Positions 16,895-25,140 are shown, numbered from the stretch's first letter. The stretch is 64,000 bases of DNA from Pseudomonas abietaniphila (GCF_039697315.1 NZ_CP155619.1:3410001-3474000); one strand, 5' to 3'. Notes: generated by a model not told the origin, from the sequence alone. Numbers and translations: made by a program.

Positions 16895-18266
16895 TTAAAT
16901 TCCTTTTTTTAGGGTTGAAAGGCGCGAAGATTTTTGGCAACGAGCTGAAGGCATCGGCGACCAGAACGAGGGAGATCAGCAGCACACCGAGGACGTTGAC
17001 CGGCGTGATATGAGTGGCATTGAGGACTTGGCTGAGCAGCCATAAAAATCCCAGGACAACGATCCAGGAAGCCAATGGCGACAACAGGCCGACACGGACG
17101 CGCGTCAGCCGGTCGCACGCCTCGAAATCCTCGGACGCACGCTGGTGCAGGCACCTGATGAGGGCAATAACCCCGACCAGAAAGATGCTCAGGACGTCCA
17201 GCCAATTGAAGTTGGTGCCCCTCACACTTTCAGGATCGCGGTCGTACTTCATGCCTTGGGTGATCAGGTTATCCAGCGCCATCGCATGCAGAAACACGCC
17301 CGGCACCAGCCCGTTGACCGGGGATTCGGTAAGGTCGCTGGCAGAGGTGATATTGGCACCCACCAACACGAGGCGATTGGCGATCAGCCTGCCGATCAAC
17401 TCGCGGTCTTGCTCGTCCGTCACTTCAAGGTCAGTGGCCGTGAGGGTGAGCGCGTAGCGGCACACGGGCTTGTCGTCGCTGTCGTCCAGCTTCCAGAACA
17501 CGGCATGCATCAGTTGCTTCCAGAACTCCTCGGCAAGGCCGCCGATGGCACGGCAGTCATCGGCTCTGGCCACACTGGACTGCTCGGGCGGCATGTTCAG
17601 CCCCCATTGCACCGCCATCGGCGGCGCAGTCACGGCACTTGCGGTGTCAGCCGGAATGTCGGCACACAACCGATCGCGGCAATACTCACGATAAAGGGCC
17701 AGCGCAGGCGTTTCGAGATTTCCCATCGACGTGCTGACAGCCAACGGATAACGCTCATCAAAACCGCTCCATTGCACCAACGCAGGGCTGCTGGCACTGC
17801 TCAGCGACTCCAGGGCATTAACGTGCCCCGCTTCCTTTTGAGCGACACCGCTATTGGCGAGGAAGAACGGGATACCTCTTCTCTGATAACGCTCGAAAAC
17901 ATTCGCCAGCAACTGACTGTCTTTCCCGGCCTGACCGTCCGCATGATCGTGGCTATACAACAGGTCAGCGAACACCGCCTTCGGCTTGAAACTCAGCAGA
18001 TTCTTGAACAGCTTGCTCTGCTCGTCATACGGCATCGGCCAGAAAGTCCCGTTGCGCTGCAAATAGGCGTCATCGATCAGCACCACCGCAATCTGCTGCT
18101 GACCGAGATGCCCATAGCCACTGGCGAACATACGGTTCAGCCATCGCTCAGACGCCGCGTCGCTTGAACTGGATAACCCGAACGGGTCGAGCAGGGTGAT
18201 CGCAACAAAGAAGACTCCCATCACGACCTGACGAAAGGACGGAACAGGCAAAAGATTGAGCGACAT
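16764..18266 (-). CDS. CHASE2-domain membrane protein (probable 3' frameshift)
   Basis: As read, 500 residues: an N-terminal membrane segment, a large periplasmic CHASE2 sensor domain (residues ~35-345, including VVLIDDAYLQRNG, FADLLYSH, RLVLVGANIT and the closing GVFLHAMALDNLI), then three membrane segments. No kinase, cyclase or other output domain follows. The last ~45 residues are cysteine-rich and out of character, and run 131 bases into the next gene. At 16904-16910 there is an A7 run on the coding strand; with A6 the protein would end in a TAA abutting the next ATG (TAAATG). The true end is probably 16895. ATG at 18266 is preferred over GTG at 18287. Confidence 0.85.
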   Translation of the reverse strand: MSLNLLPVPSFRQVVMGVFFVAITLLDPFGLSSSSDAASERWLNRMFASGYGHLGQQQIAVVLIDDAYLQRNGTFWPMPYDEQSKLFKNLLSFKPKAVFADLLYSHDHADGQAGKDSQLLANVFERYQRRGIPFFLANSGVAQKEAGHVNALESLSSASSPALVQWSGFDERYPLAVSTSMGNLETPALALYREYCRDRLCADIPADTASAVTAPPMAVQWGLNMPPEQSSVARADDCRAIGGLAEEFWKQLMHAVFWKLDDSDDKPVCRYALTLTATDLEVTDEQDRELIGRLIANRLVLVGANITSASDLTESPVNGLVPGVFLHAMALDNLITQGMKYDRDPESVRGTNFNWLDVLSIFLVGVIALIRCLHQRASEDFEACDRLTRVRVGLLSPLASWIVVLGFLWLLSQVLNATHITPVNVLGVLLISLVLVADAFSSLPKIFAPFNPKKRNLNVQADCVCYRFVVQPGLCCGCQYGRSLSGGSCFCARRAGQGSA

Positions 18267-18692
18267 CCGTGTCTCACTTGAGTTCACATTTATCGACTTT
18301 TTAAGTGTTTCGTCTGAGGGGTGTCAAGGTTTTGATGCTGGCAATTTGACATTCTGCCATTTCGATAGCCTGTTTTTAAACGCTGGACGCAAGCGAGGGC
18401 CCTTAGTTTCGTGGCTTTTAGCCACTCTCCGATCGGGCTACGGGGATGATGAATCGAAAAATCCGAATTGAGAAAAGCCAGGCGGTTTGGTGGTGTCAGT
18501 GTGTGATGACTTCGATGCCGGTCGCGGAGATTGGCAAGTGCCCTAAGGGCGAGGCTGCATAATTAGTCGAAGTGAACAACGGCACGCATGGTTTCTGCGA
18601 ACGCTCAAGGGTTCTGCCGCAAAAGTCTGAAAGATTGATGGAGGTGATCGATGCCTCAAAGCCGCCTGATGAACGACGGCTCAACTTTCCAG
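18267..18692. other. Intergenic region upstream of the CHASE2 operon
   Basis: No convincing gene. The part next to 18266 is AT-rich (TTTATCGACTTTTTAAGTG) and should hold the CHASE2 operon promoter. Short open frames on either strand lack ribosome binding sites and have unnatural composition. Confidence 0.5.
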
Positions 18693-18992
18693 CTAAGGCG
18701 TAACGTCCGCGCCAGTCGACAAACCAGCAATCGACGCCTCCACCAAGGCTCTCGCCGCCTCGACCTGATGCAGCACCGCCCTGGCCAATGGCCGGAACTC
18801 TGCTGAGGTGTTATCAGCGGATTCATAAGCTGTCGCTGCGGCGCAGGACAGGTATTCAGACGCGAGGGCGAGCGCATCATCGACCCGGACTTCGGGCTGG
18901 ACGCGGAAGAGGCTGAGATTGCCGAGATTGACGCTGAAGGGCGTGGCTTTGGTGACGGGGATTTCGGGTGGGTGTGGGGTGGATCTGATCAT
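18693..18992 (-). CDS. DUF3077-like small protein
   Basis: A 99-residue soluble protein. The pattern PFSVNLGNLSLFRVQPEVRVDDALALASEYLSCAAATAYESA followed by a helical C-terminus (FRPLARAVLHQVEAARALVEASI) resembles the Pseudomonas DUF3077 proteins, whose function is unknown and which often occur in variable regions. AGGAAG lies 8 bases before the ATG at 18992, fixing the start; the longer open frame to 19244 is not supported. It marks the left side of the accessory region. Confidence 0.75.
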   Translation of the reverse strand: MIRSTPHPPEIPVTKATPFSVNLGNLSLFRVQPEVRVDDALALASEYLSCAAATAYESADNTSAEFRPLARAVLHQVEAARALVEASIAGLSTGADVTP

Positions 18993-19710
18993 GGATTTCT
19001 TCCTGAAATTGAGCCGACACCCTCTGCTGTCAATCAGGATGGGTGGCAGCTGTACGCGGGTTGACAGACCAGTCCAGGAACCTGGCGCACACGAATGTGC
19101 CCCACATACAGCCGCCATAGCGCACCAGCCGATGCATGATCTGCTGGTGTTTTCAGGCGTTGCGTTTCCAAGAATTCGGTCTGTCAAAACCGGTCGCCGA
19201 ATAGCGACGCGGAAGAGGGTATGCCGTGATCCAAGCAGTCGCAACGCGCCGGGGAGGATAGCGACTAAATTCAGAAGCGTCCTACAGGATCTGGTTTGTT
19301 TTGTGGGGGAATGTGTCTATTTGGGGATGTAGGTGCTGAATAAGTGAACGAGGCCCGGCGTGACCGGTTGTACGAAAAGATCTGCTAGCGTTTCGGAAAT
19401 ACCTTACCCGGCCCTCGGAGGTTTCAAACATTCAGTAACCGGCGCACCGCTACAGGCTTCTCACCTTAAGCGGCACATGTCCCAATCAAAAATGGTCCTG
19501 ATCGGATTGGCTGACGTAAAGTGACGGACGGAGGTCGTAGCGATCGCTTGTCCTGAGGACCGATGAAGGTCTTGCCGATCTCTGTTTGGGAGTGAGGTTG
19601 CACAGATCGTCGCGATTAGGACGACAGAAAAAGCCCCGGCGTTCGGTGAGCCTTTCTAGTCACACATTTGTGCGGTTGTCGGATCAGTGTGGCGTTGAAG
19701 AAGCAAGTGT
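18993..19710. other. Non-coding left flank of the hcp island
   Basis: About 700 bases with no gene I can support. It contains a terminator-like element at 19624-19656 (AAAAAGCCCC ... TTCGGTGAGCCTTTCT) that shares its right half with the tRNA-Thr-side terminator at 22342-22375. Open frames here have no ribosome binding sites. Composition is mixed, suggesting old rearranged DNA. Confidence 0.5.
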
Positions 19711-19775
19711 GACCGCCAGCAATGGCTTCGACCTTTACCATCACGGAACCATCGGGAAAGCTGGCGGTCCTTTTT
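19711..19775 (+). promoter_or_regulatory. Structured leader / terminator-like hairpin before hcp
   Basis: GACCGCCAGC (19711-19720) pairs perfectly with GCTGGCGGTC (19760-19769) and is followed by CCTTTTTAG. The 39-base loop contains a further AATGG/CCATC pairing. It ends about 45 bp before the hcp ATG, so it could be an attenuator, the end of a small RNA, or a leader stabilising hcp mRNA. Confidence 0.5.
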
Positions 19776-19815
19776 AGCAGGAAATTTACTAAGTCTGATA
19801 CCAAGGAGAGGTTGC

Positions 19816-20304
19816 ATGGCATTTGATGCGTTCGTGAAAATTGAAGGTATTCCCGGCGAGGCGCTGGATGAAAAATACCGCGATTGGATAGAAATCACAG
19901 GTTACAGCTTTGGTACTCATCAAAGCACTTCGGCAACTGCAAGTTCTGCGGGCGGCGCCTCGTCTGGCAGAACTACCATGACTAACTTCACCTTTACGAA
20001 AACTTTGGATAAGTCCAGTTGTAAACTAATGGAAGCGAGCTGTGCTGGCGAGCATCTCAAGGAAGTAAGGCTTGTCCTTTGTCGTGCTGGTTCTGAAAAA
20101 ATAAAATATTTCGAAGTTGTTCTAGAGGAAGTCATCATTGCAGACTATATGCAAAACGCCAGTTCAGGTGTTCCTCTAGAAATCGTTCAGTTAGACTATG
20201 GGCGTATCAAAACAATTTACACCCAGCAAAAGCGTAGTGATGGCGCTGCCGGTGGCAACATTGCTGGTGGATGGGATCGTATCGGCAACAAAAAATACTC
20301 CTGA
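19816..20304 (+). CDS. hcp: Hcp family type VI secretion tube protein
   Basis: Hcp forms the hexameric inner tube of the type VI secretion system and also chaperones small effectors inside its lumen. The 162-residue protein shows the family pattern MAFDAFVKIEGIPGEALDEKYRDWIEITGYSFGTHQS, the FTFTKTLDKSSCKLMEASCAGEHL segment, and the C-terminal SSGVPLEIVQLDYGRIKTIYTQQK. AAGGAG lies just before the ATG. No other T6SS structural gene is in the window, so this is an orphan hcp; a putative effector gene follows after 9 bases. Base composition is AT-richer than flanking genes, suggesting horizontal acquisition. Confidence 0.95.
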   Translation: MAFDAFVKIEGIPGEALDEKYRDWIEITGYSFGTHQSTSATASSAGGASSGRTTMTNFTFTKTLDKSSCKLMEASCAGEHLKEVRLVLCRAGSEKIKYFEVVLEEVIIADYMQNASSGVPLEIVQLDYGRIKTIYTQQKRSDGAAGGNIAGGWDRIGNKKYS

Positions 20305-20313
20305 GAGGCTAGC

Positions 20314-21288
20314 ATGGGAGAGCCTTTATCATTTATAAATTCCAAAACGCAGTCATTTGAGTCGTTGAAGAGAAGCCTCAATTTAACGGGGGCTTTGAAA
20401 AGCAAGTTTGTTGCGCTTAATGGTCACATCGCCAATACAGTGGTCATGGGCGGTGAATTGGTAATTGTTGGTGATGCATCTACTTCGTCTAGTACCAGTG
20501 AAGAGGCGTACCTAATGAATCAAGCAAATCAAATACATATGGGTTTGCTTTCGAACAATGTGGACGCTGACGACTTTTTCTTAGAAAATTTTGAGTTCAT
20601 CCAAGGCCTTCTCGCGCACGGGTCTCAAGGAGCAGGTGCTGTCAGCGATGCATGGAGTAAACACTTGGAGCGAATTAAGACATCGCTTCTTGATATTGAA
20701 AAGCTACACCAGAAGTATTTGAGATCTGGTTCAATAATAGATCGTGATAGGTTTTATCTGGAACGAGCGCTTCTGTTTGGTAAACTCGAGGGGCATTTAG
20801 ATAGTCTGTCTTCTTACGGTTCAGGTTTGCGGACAGAGGGATCTGTCAAAAGGATGCTGAATATCTCTACAAAAAGCTATTTAAAAACGGGAGAGATCGC
20901 AGGGTACGCTGAAAAAGTGGATGGTGTAGCTAAGGCAGCCAAATTCATTAAAAAGGGAACTTATATCGGTACGGCCTTAGACGTCGCGTCAACTGCATTA
21001 AAAATTAAGAAGGCGTGCGCGGAGGGTCGAGAGGAGCAGTGTACGAGAGCTAAATATGTAGAAACCTCTTCTTTCGCTTTTGGGTTGGGTGGGGGAGTTG
21101 CAGGGGGAGCTCTGGGAGGCGCTGTCGGAACTTTCGGCTGTGTGGTTGTACTGGGGATGGTGAGCTCTGGTACTGGTGCACTGGCCTGCAGCGTATTGGG
21201 AGGAGCAGTAGGAGGCTGGGGCGGAGGAGAGCTTGGTGGTGAAGTTGGAGAAAATTTCGGCGATTATATTTATAGGAAAACATTGTGA
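20314..21288 (+). CDS. Putative Hcp-dependent T6SS effector with glycine-zipper C-terminus
   Basis: A 324-residue protein without a signal peptide. Residues ~1-60 look like a LysM-like or cargo-type module (LSFINSKTQSFESLKRSLNLTG ... SKFVALNGHIANTVVMGGELVIVGD). Residues ~60-245 are mostly helical. Residues ~248-310 are a run of small residues with repeated GxxxG spacing (FGLGGGVAGGALGGAVGTFG; SVLGGAVGGWGGGELGGEVG), a glycine zipper that inserts in membranes. The architecture, Hcp neighbour and following membrane-protein gene recall the channel-forming effector Tse4 with Tsi4 in P. aeruginosa, but homology was not tested. The stop overlaps the next start (TGATG). Confidence 0.75.
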   Translation: MGEPLSFINSKTQSFESLKRSLNLTGALKSKFVALNGHIANTVVMGGELVIVGDASTSSSTSEEAYLMNQANQIHMGLLSNNVDADDFFLENFEFIQGLLAHGSQGAGAVSDAWSKHLERIKTSLLDIEKLHQKYLRSGSIIDRDRFYLERALLFGKLEGHLDSLSSYGSGLRTEGSVKRMLNISTKSYLKTGEIAGYAEKVDGVAKAAKFIKKGTYIGTALDVASTALKIKKACAEGREEQCTRAKYVETSSFAFGLGGGVAGGALGGAVGTFGCVVVLGMVSSGTGALACSVLGGAVGGWGGGELGGEVGENFGDYIYRKTL

Positions 21289-21674
21289 TGAGCCCTGATA
21301 CTTTAAGCGTTATCAGTGGGGTCATCGGCATACCCATGATACTCATAGCAATATGGTTAATCTACGTTGCTCACGCTTACACAGAGAAGTCTGAGTTTAT
21401 GATGCCCAAGAGTAGTTTTGTGAAAGCTAATATCGATACTTACTCTCAGGCAGGTTTGATTGGAAAAGTTATCCGTAACGGTTTTTTAACGATGGTCCTC
21501 ATGATGCCTAATATTAGTCACAGGAGAGGTATCGTAAATCTCGATGAGGTCCGAGATTTCCCGGTGGGGCTAAAGCGAATCCTGTTCATGACGTGGGGGA
21601 TGTGTGCTTTGTGTTTTGTGGCTCTAGTATTTGTTGGTGGTTATATAAAGTATTTAAAGTCGACGGGGTCTTGA
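21288..21674 (+). CDS. Putative inner-membrane immunity protein
   Basis: A 128-residue protein with two strong membrane segments (VISGVIGIPMILIAIWLIYVA near the N-terminus; FMTWGMCALCFVALVFVGGYI near the C-terminus) and a polar region of about 65 residues between them. The ATG overlaps the effector stop (TGATG), so the pair is translationally coupled. Immunity proteins to pore-forming antibacterial effectors are typically small inner-membrane proteins, which fits. A GTG three bases upstream is an alternative start. Not recognised as a named family. Confidence 0.7.
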   Translation: MSPDTLSVISGVIGIPMILIAIWLIYVAHAYTEKSEFMMPKSSFVKANIDTYSQAGLIGKVIRNGFLTMVLMMPNISHRRGIVNLDEVRDFPVGLKRILFMTWGMCALCFVALVFVGGYIKYLKSTGS

Positions 21675-21740
21675 TTTGGTCCCCCGAGCACCTGCTGGAG
21701 AGAGACGAGGAATTCAGGTACCAGCGATTGCCGGAACAGG

Positions 21741-22100
21741 TTGATGCACCAAATGTTTCTTCTTATCGGTCTTGGTGAGCGGGGAGGTTCTGGGGTACCA
21801 AAAATCTACAGCGGGTGGCGCAGCCAGCATTGGCGACCTCAAGCCCTTTATGAAAAAGCCGAGCACGAGCAAACCCTTCTTGAGCTTCGTATGTTGGACT
21901 TGCTTCCTGAAGGGGTTGTAGAGCAGTTGCGCGAGCGATTTGGGGTTCGTTTCGAGGGCTTGGAGCATACCGCTAGGTTGATCTTGGCCACCGCCGCGAT
22001 CAAGCGAGTGGCTTCCAGATGCCCTTCGTCAGCAATGCCCAAATGGAATGGTGAAAAGCAGGCAGATTCAGTTGGCATTTCCATCCAAGCCGACTCATGA
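21741..22100 (+). pseudogene. Unrecognised gene fragment after the immunity gene
   Basis: An open frame of up to 119 residues with a protein-like helical core (WRSQHWRPQALYEKAEHEQTLLELRML, LLPEGVVEQLRERFGVRFEGLEHTARLILATAAIKRV), then an abrupt shift to unlikely composition and a stop. It has no clear start or ribosome binding site. It looks like a broken gene of unknown family. Sequence to ~22310 continues with a second stretch of protein-like frame containing a stop (IAARSFKQLSHWCIALDRLLRLGLGQ), in keeping with decayed mobile or effector DNA. Confidence 0.4.
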
Positions 22101-22341
22101 AAAGCAGGCGTACAAAGCGCACATCGGTGGACAGGATGAGGAGTAGATAGCGGCTCGATCCTTCAAACAGCTTTCGCATTGGTGCATTGCCCTCGACCGC
22201 CTCTTGCGCCTTGGCCTGGGCCAATGCCTACCGCTGGCTCTAGCTTGCCGCCCAGCTCACGCGCCTTCCTCCCGAATCCATTGGTCCATCTTGAGGAAAG
22301 GTCAGAAGGTGTAAATCTAATTCAGGACGGGACAACGCAAA

Positions 22342-22375
22342 CAAAAAAGGCCCACCTTTCGGTGAGCCTTTTTCG
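22342..22375 (-). terminator. Terminator downstream of tRNA-Thr
   Basis: AAAAAAGGCCCACC TTTC GGTGAGCCTTTTT is a stem with A and T tracts on both sides, so it can act in either direction. It lies 10 bases beyond the tRNA-Thr 3' end. Its right half is shared with 19640-19656. Confidence 0.8.
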
Positions 22376-22384
22376 CTAGATCTA

Positions 22385-22460
<76 letters not shown>

Positions 22461-22473
22461 GTTGTGGGCGCTG

Positions 22474-22479
22474 ATTATA
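22474..22479 (-). promoter_or_regulatory. -10 box of tRNA-Thr promoter
   Basis: TATAAT on the minus strand, 14 bases before the mature tRNA start, with a weak -35 (CTTTAC) 17 bases further upstream. Confidence 0.6.
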
Positions 22480-22756
22480 GGGATTTGGTTTGTCGAGTAA
22501 AGCCTTAATTTCACTTTTTTTGCGGTGCTTATGCCGGAACCCTAGGACCGTTATTCACAATGGGTCCATCGAATGGGCGACAGATAGCGGTTTTGTGGAA
22601 TGGTTCTCATTGGTTCGCAAGCTACTGATTTGTCGTAAATTTTACACCTGTATAAAAAATGAACAATTTGTTAAACCGTTTGCGAGGCGCGTTTTCTGGG
22701 GGTTCAGCAGAATTCTGTCAACAGAGTTATCCACAGGGCAGTACGCTCGAAGTGGT

Positions 22757-23962
22757 TCACTTTCGTTCGGCGAGGATGAGCAGGTTGCGGGGTGTGATGT
22801 GGCTGTCGCAGAAGGTGCCGATGCGGACGTGGTAGTCGCGCTGTTGCAGGTAGAGGGCGCGGTCGAGGATGAGCCAGAGTTCGAGGGGGCGGCGGAAGAG
22901 GTTTCGCAGCAGTTCGAGGTTGCGGACTTCGGCTAATCGTTGCCATCCGCGGGCTTCGAGTTCGGACCAGTTCTGTGTGCCGGGGTCGGGCAGTTGTTTG
23001 AGTTCGGCGAGGTCGCGGCAGTAGTCGGCGAACGGTTTGTCGAGCCAGGCGCTGGGGAGCGATGGGGTGGGCAGGTAGTCGTCGATGCCGCGCAGTTGGC
23101 GTTGCAGCAGGTCGAAGGCGAGGCGGCGGGCCATGGAGGTGTCGCGTTGGCGACGGACGCGGGCGCCTGCGGTGACGGTTTCGCTCAGTGGGAGGCCGAG
23201 GTCGTCGAGGGACAGCTGAAGCGATGATGCCAAGCCTTCTGTCGATAGCGGCTGGTAGTGGTCGCTGGCGATGCGGTTGTAGCAGCACGGGGCGATGGCC
23301 ATGGTTTGGCAACGGGCGTCGCTGGCCAATCGCATGAGGCGCACGTGGAGGTCGCCGCAAGCGTGCAGGGCGACCGGGGTGTGGGTGGCGTTTAATTGGG
23401 CCGCGGTATCGTCGGCCATGACGTCCTGCTGCAGGTGCTGGGCGGTGATGCCGAGTTTGTGGCTGAGTTGTTCGCCTGCTTCCACCAGTTTTGCGTCGTA
23501 TTCAAGGCAGGTGAGGGCTTGGCCGTGGTGGGCGAGGCGGCGGCCGAGGTGGCCTTTGCCGGCGCACCAGTCGAGCCAGTGTGTGGGTGTGTCTTTGAAG
23601 CTGAGGCTGCTGGCGAAGGCTTCGATCTGTTGCCATTTGCGGCCGGGGACGTCGACGCTCATGCGTGATGACACGCTCTCCAGGTCGATGCGGGGCAGGG
23701 CGTCGATGTCGCTCAGGGTTTTGGATTGCTGGGCGATGGCTGCGAAGGGCTGGGGGGCGTCGAGTTGTTCGGGGTGGTTGTGGGCGGCTTCTGCTTGTTC
23801 GAGCGAGCGTTGGCGTAGCCAGGTGGATAGTTCTGGGTGTTGCGCTTCCCATGGCAGATGACGATGGGTGAAGGGTTTTGGGCGCCACAGGCCTTGGTGC
23901 TCGAGCAGGAAGGCGTCGAGGGCGTGGAAGCGGGTTTGTAGGTCGGCGGGGTGGAGTGGCAT
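22757..23962 (-). CDS. SAM-dependent methyltransferase (class I)
   Basis: A 401-residue protein with a central Rossmann methyltransferase domain: motif I HWLDWCAGKGHLGRRLAHHG, an acidic post-I position (LTCLEYDAKLVEAGEQL), and the ALHACGDLHVRLM and IAPCCYNRI segments seen in the GSTCD-like methyltransferase_25 group. The cysteine pair in APCCYNR is characteristic. The substrate is unknown. The ATG at 23962 starts a plausible N-terminus (MPLHPADLQTRFHALDAFLLEHQGLW). Not in an operon. Confidence 0.85.
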   Translation of the reverse strand: MPLHPADLQTRFHALDAFLLEHQGLWRPKPFTHRHLPWEAQHPELSTWLRQRSLEQAEAAHNHPEQLDAPQPFAAIAQQSKTLSDIDALPRIDLESVSSRMSVDVPGRKWQQIEAFASSLSFKDTPTHWLDWCAGKGHLGRRLAHHGQALTCLEYDAKLVEAGEQLSHKLGITAQHLQQDVMADDTAAQLNATHTPVALHACGDLHVRLMRLASDARCQTMAIAPCCYNRIASDHYQPLSTEGLASSLQLSLDDLGLPLSETVTAGARVRRQRDTSMARRLAFDLLQRQLRGIDDYLPTPSLPSAWLDKPFADYCRDLAELKQLPDPGTQNWSELEARGWQRLAEVRNLELLRNLFRRPLELWLILDRALYLQQRDYHVRIGTFCDSHITPRNLLILAERK

Positions 23963-24015
23963 TGGCTGGGCGGCGTTTTTTGGATGTTGGGGAGAAAGCT
24001 TACGGGCTTTGGTGG

Positions 24016-24425
24016 CTGGACGTCAGTCTTCGTCCGGATGCGGCCCAGAGCAAGCTCGTTCCTACAGGGAGTTGGCTAGTTTCAGTTCTGCGGTGAGGGA
24101 TTTCAGGCGCCGGCAAGCTATGCGGAGGGTCGAGATTTATTGGTTGTCTGGACTGCAGTCTTCGCGAGCGAGCTCGCTCCCACAGGGGCTGCGGTCGTGT
24201 CCAGTTTGCGGTGAGGGAGTTCTGGTGTCGGAAAGCTGTGCGCAGAGCCTACATTTATTGGTCGTCTGGACGTCAGTCTTCGCGAGCAAGCTCGCTCCCA
24301 CAGGGGGCTGTGGTTGTGTTTAGTTTCGGCGGGTAGGGGGTTAGGTACCGGCAAGTTATGTGTCCAGCCGAGATTTATTGATCGTCTGGACGTCACTCTT
24401 CGCGAGCAAGCTCGTTCCCACACGT
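24016..24425. repeat. Tandem array of ~120-bp REP units
   Basis: Four direct units begin with CTGGACGTCAGTCTTCG or a close variant at 24016, 24148, 24266 and 24386 (spacing 132, 118, 120 bp). Each carries a REP (CGCGAGCAAGCTCGCTCCCA). Between them are shared segments such as GAGATTTATTGGTTGTCTGG. The whole gap between the methyltransferase and the ABC operon is filled by the array. Confidence 0.88.
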
Positions 24426-24450
24426 GGGTTGGCGTCAGGTCGGGCGGCAG

Positions 24451-25140
24451 TTAACGACCTTGGCTCGCATCCACCCGCAGGTATCGCTCCAGCAGTTTGA
24501 AGCCTTGCACCAGCACGAAGGACATCACGAGGTAGATCAGGCCCGCCAGGAAGAAGCTTTGTTCGGGCATGTAGGTGCGGGCGTTGATGGTGCGGGCCAT
24601 GCCGGTGATGTCGAGCAATGTAACGGTGCTCGCCAGGGCGCTGGCCTTGAGCATCAGGATGACTTCGTTGCTGTAAGCGGGCAGGCCGATGCGGGCGGCG
24701 CGGGGCAGGATGATGTAGAGCAGCGCTTTGCCTTTGGACATGCCGAGCGCGCGGGCTGCTTCGATTTCGCCCGGTGGCACGGCCTGGATGGCGCCGCGCA
24801 GGATTTCGGCGATGTAGGCCGTGGTGTGCAGCGTCATGATCAGGGCGGTGCAGAAGAACGGCTCGCGCAGGTAAGGCCACAGCGGGCCTTGGGTGATGAC
24901 GTCGAACTGCGCCAGGCCGTAATAGACCAAGAAGAGTTGCACTAGCAACGGCGTGCCGCGAAAGAAGAAGATGTAGGCGAAGGGCAGGACGCGTACGTAG
25001 ACATTACGTGAGGCGCGCGCGATGCCCATCGGGATCGCCAGGATCAGGCCGGCAACGACGGCGATGGCGACCAGCTCCAGCGTCAGGGTGGCGCCTTGCA
25101 GCAGTTTGGGCATCCATTTGAGGGCGAATTCCCAGCTCAT
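24451..25140 (-). CDS. Basic amino-acid ABC transporter permease (HisM-like)
   Basis: A 229-residue inner-membrane permease with five or so membrane segments and the EAA loop (EIEAARALGMSKGKALLYIILPRAARIGLPAYSNEVI) that contacts the ATPase. It forms the channel with the HisQ-like partner. GAGGAG lies 7 bases before the ATG at 25140, which overlaps the stop of the upstream permease gene by 4 bases. Last gene of the P-J-Q-M operon. Its 3' end lies next to the REP array. Confidence 0.93.
   Translation of the reverse strand: MSWEFALKWMPKLLQGATLTLELVAIAVVAGLILAIPMGIARASRNVYVRVLPFAYIFFFRGTPLLVQLFLVYYGLAQFDVITQGPLWPYLREPFFCTALIMTLHTTAYIAEILRGAIQAVPPGEIEAARALGMSKGKALLYIILPRAARIGLPAYSNEVILMLKASALASTVTLLDITGMARTINARTYMPEQSFFLAGLIYLVMSFVLVQGFKLLERYLRVDASQGR

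Noticed and set aside
18919..19332. Plus-strand frame of 137 codons opposite the DUF3077-like gene
   Set aside because: Overlaps antisense to a gene with a good ribosome binding site; unnatural composition.
22737..22745. Perfect DnaA box TTATCCACA
   Set aside because: A single box with no cluster, no AT-rich unwinding region and no dnaA/dnaN nearby; expected by chance.
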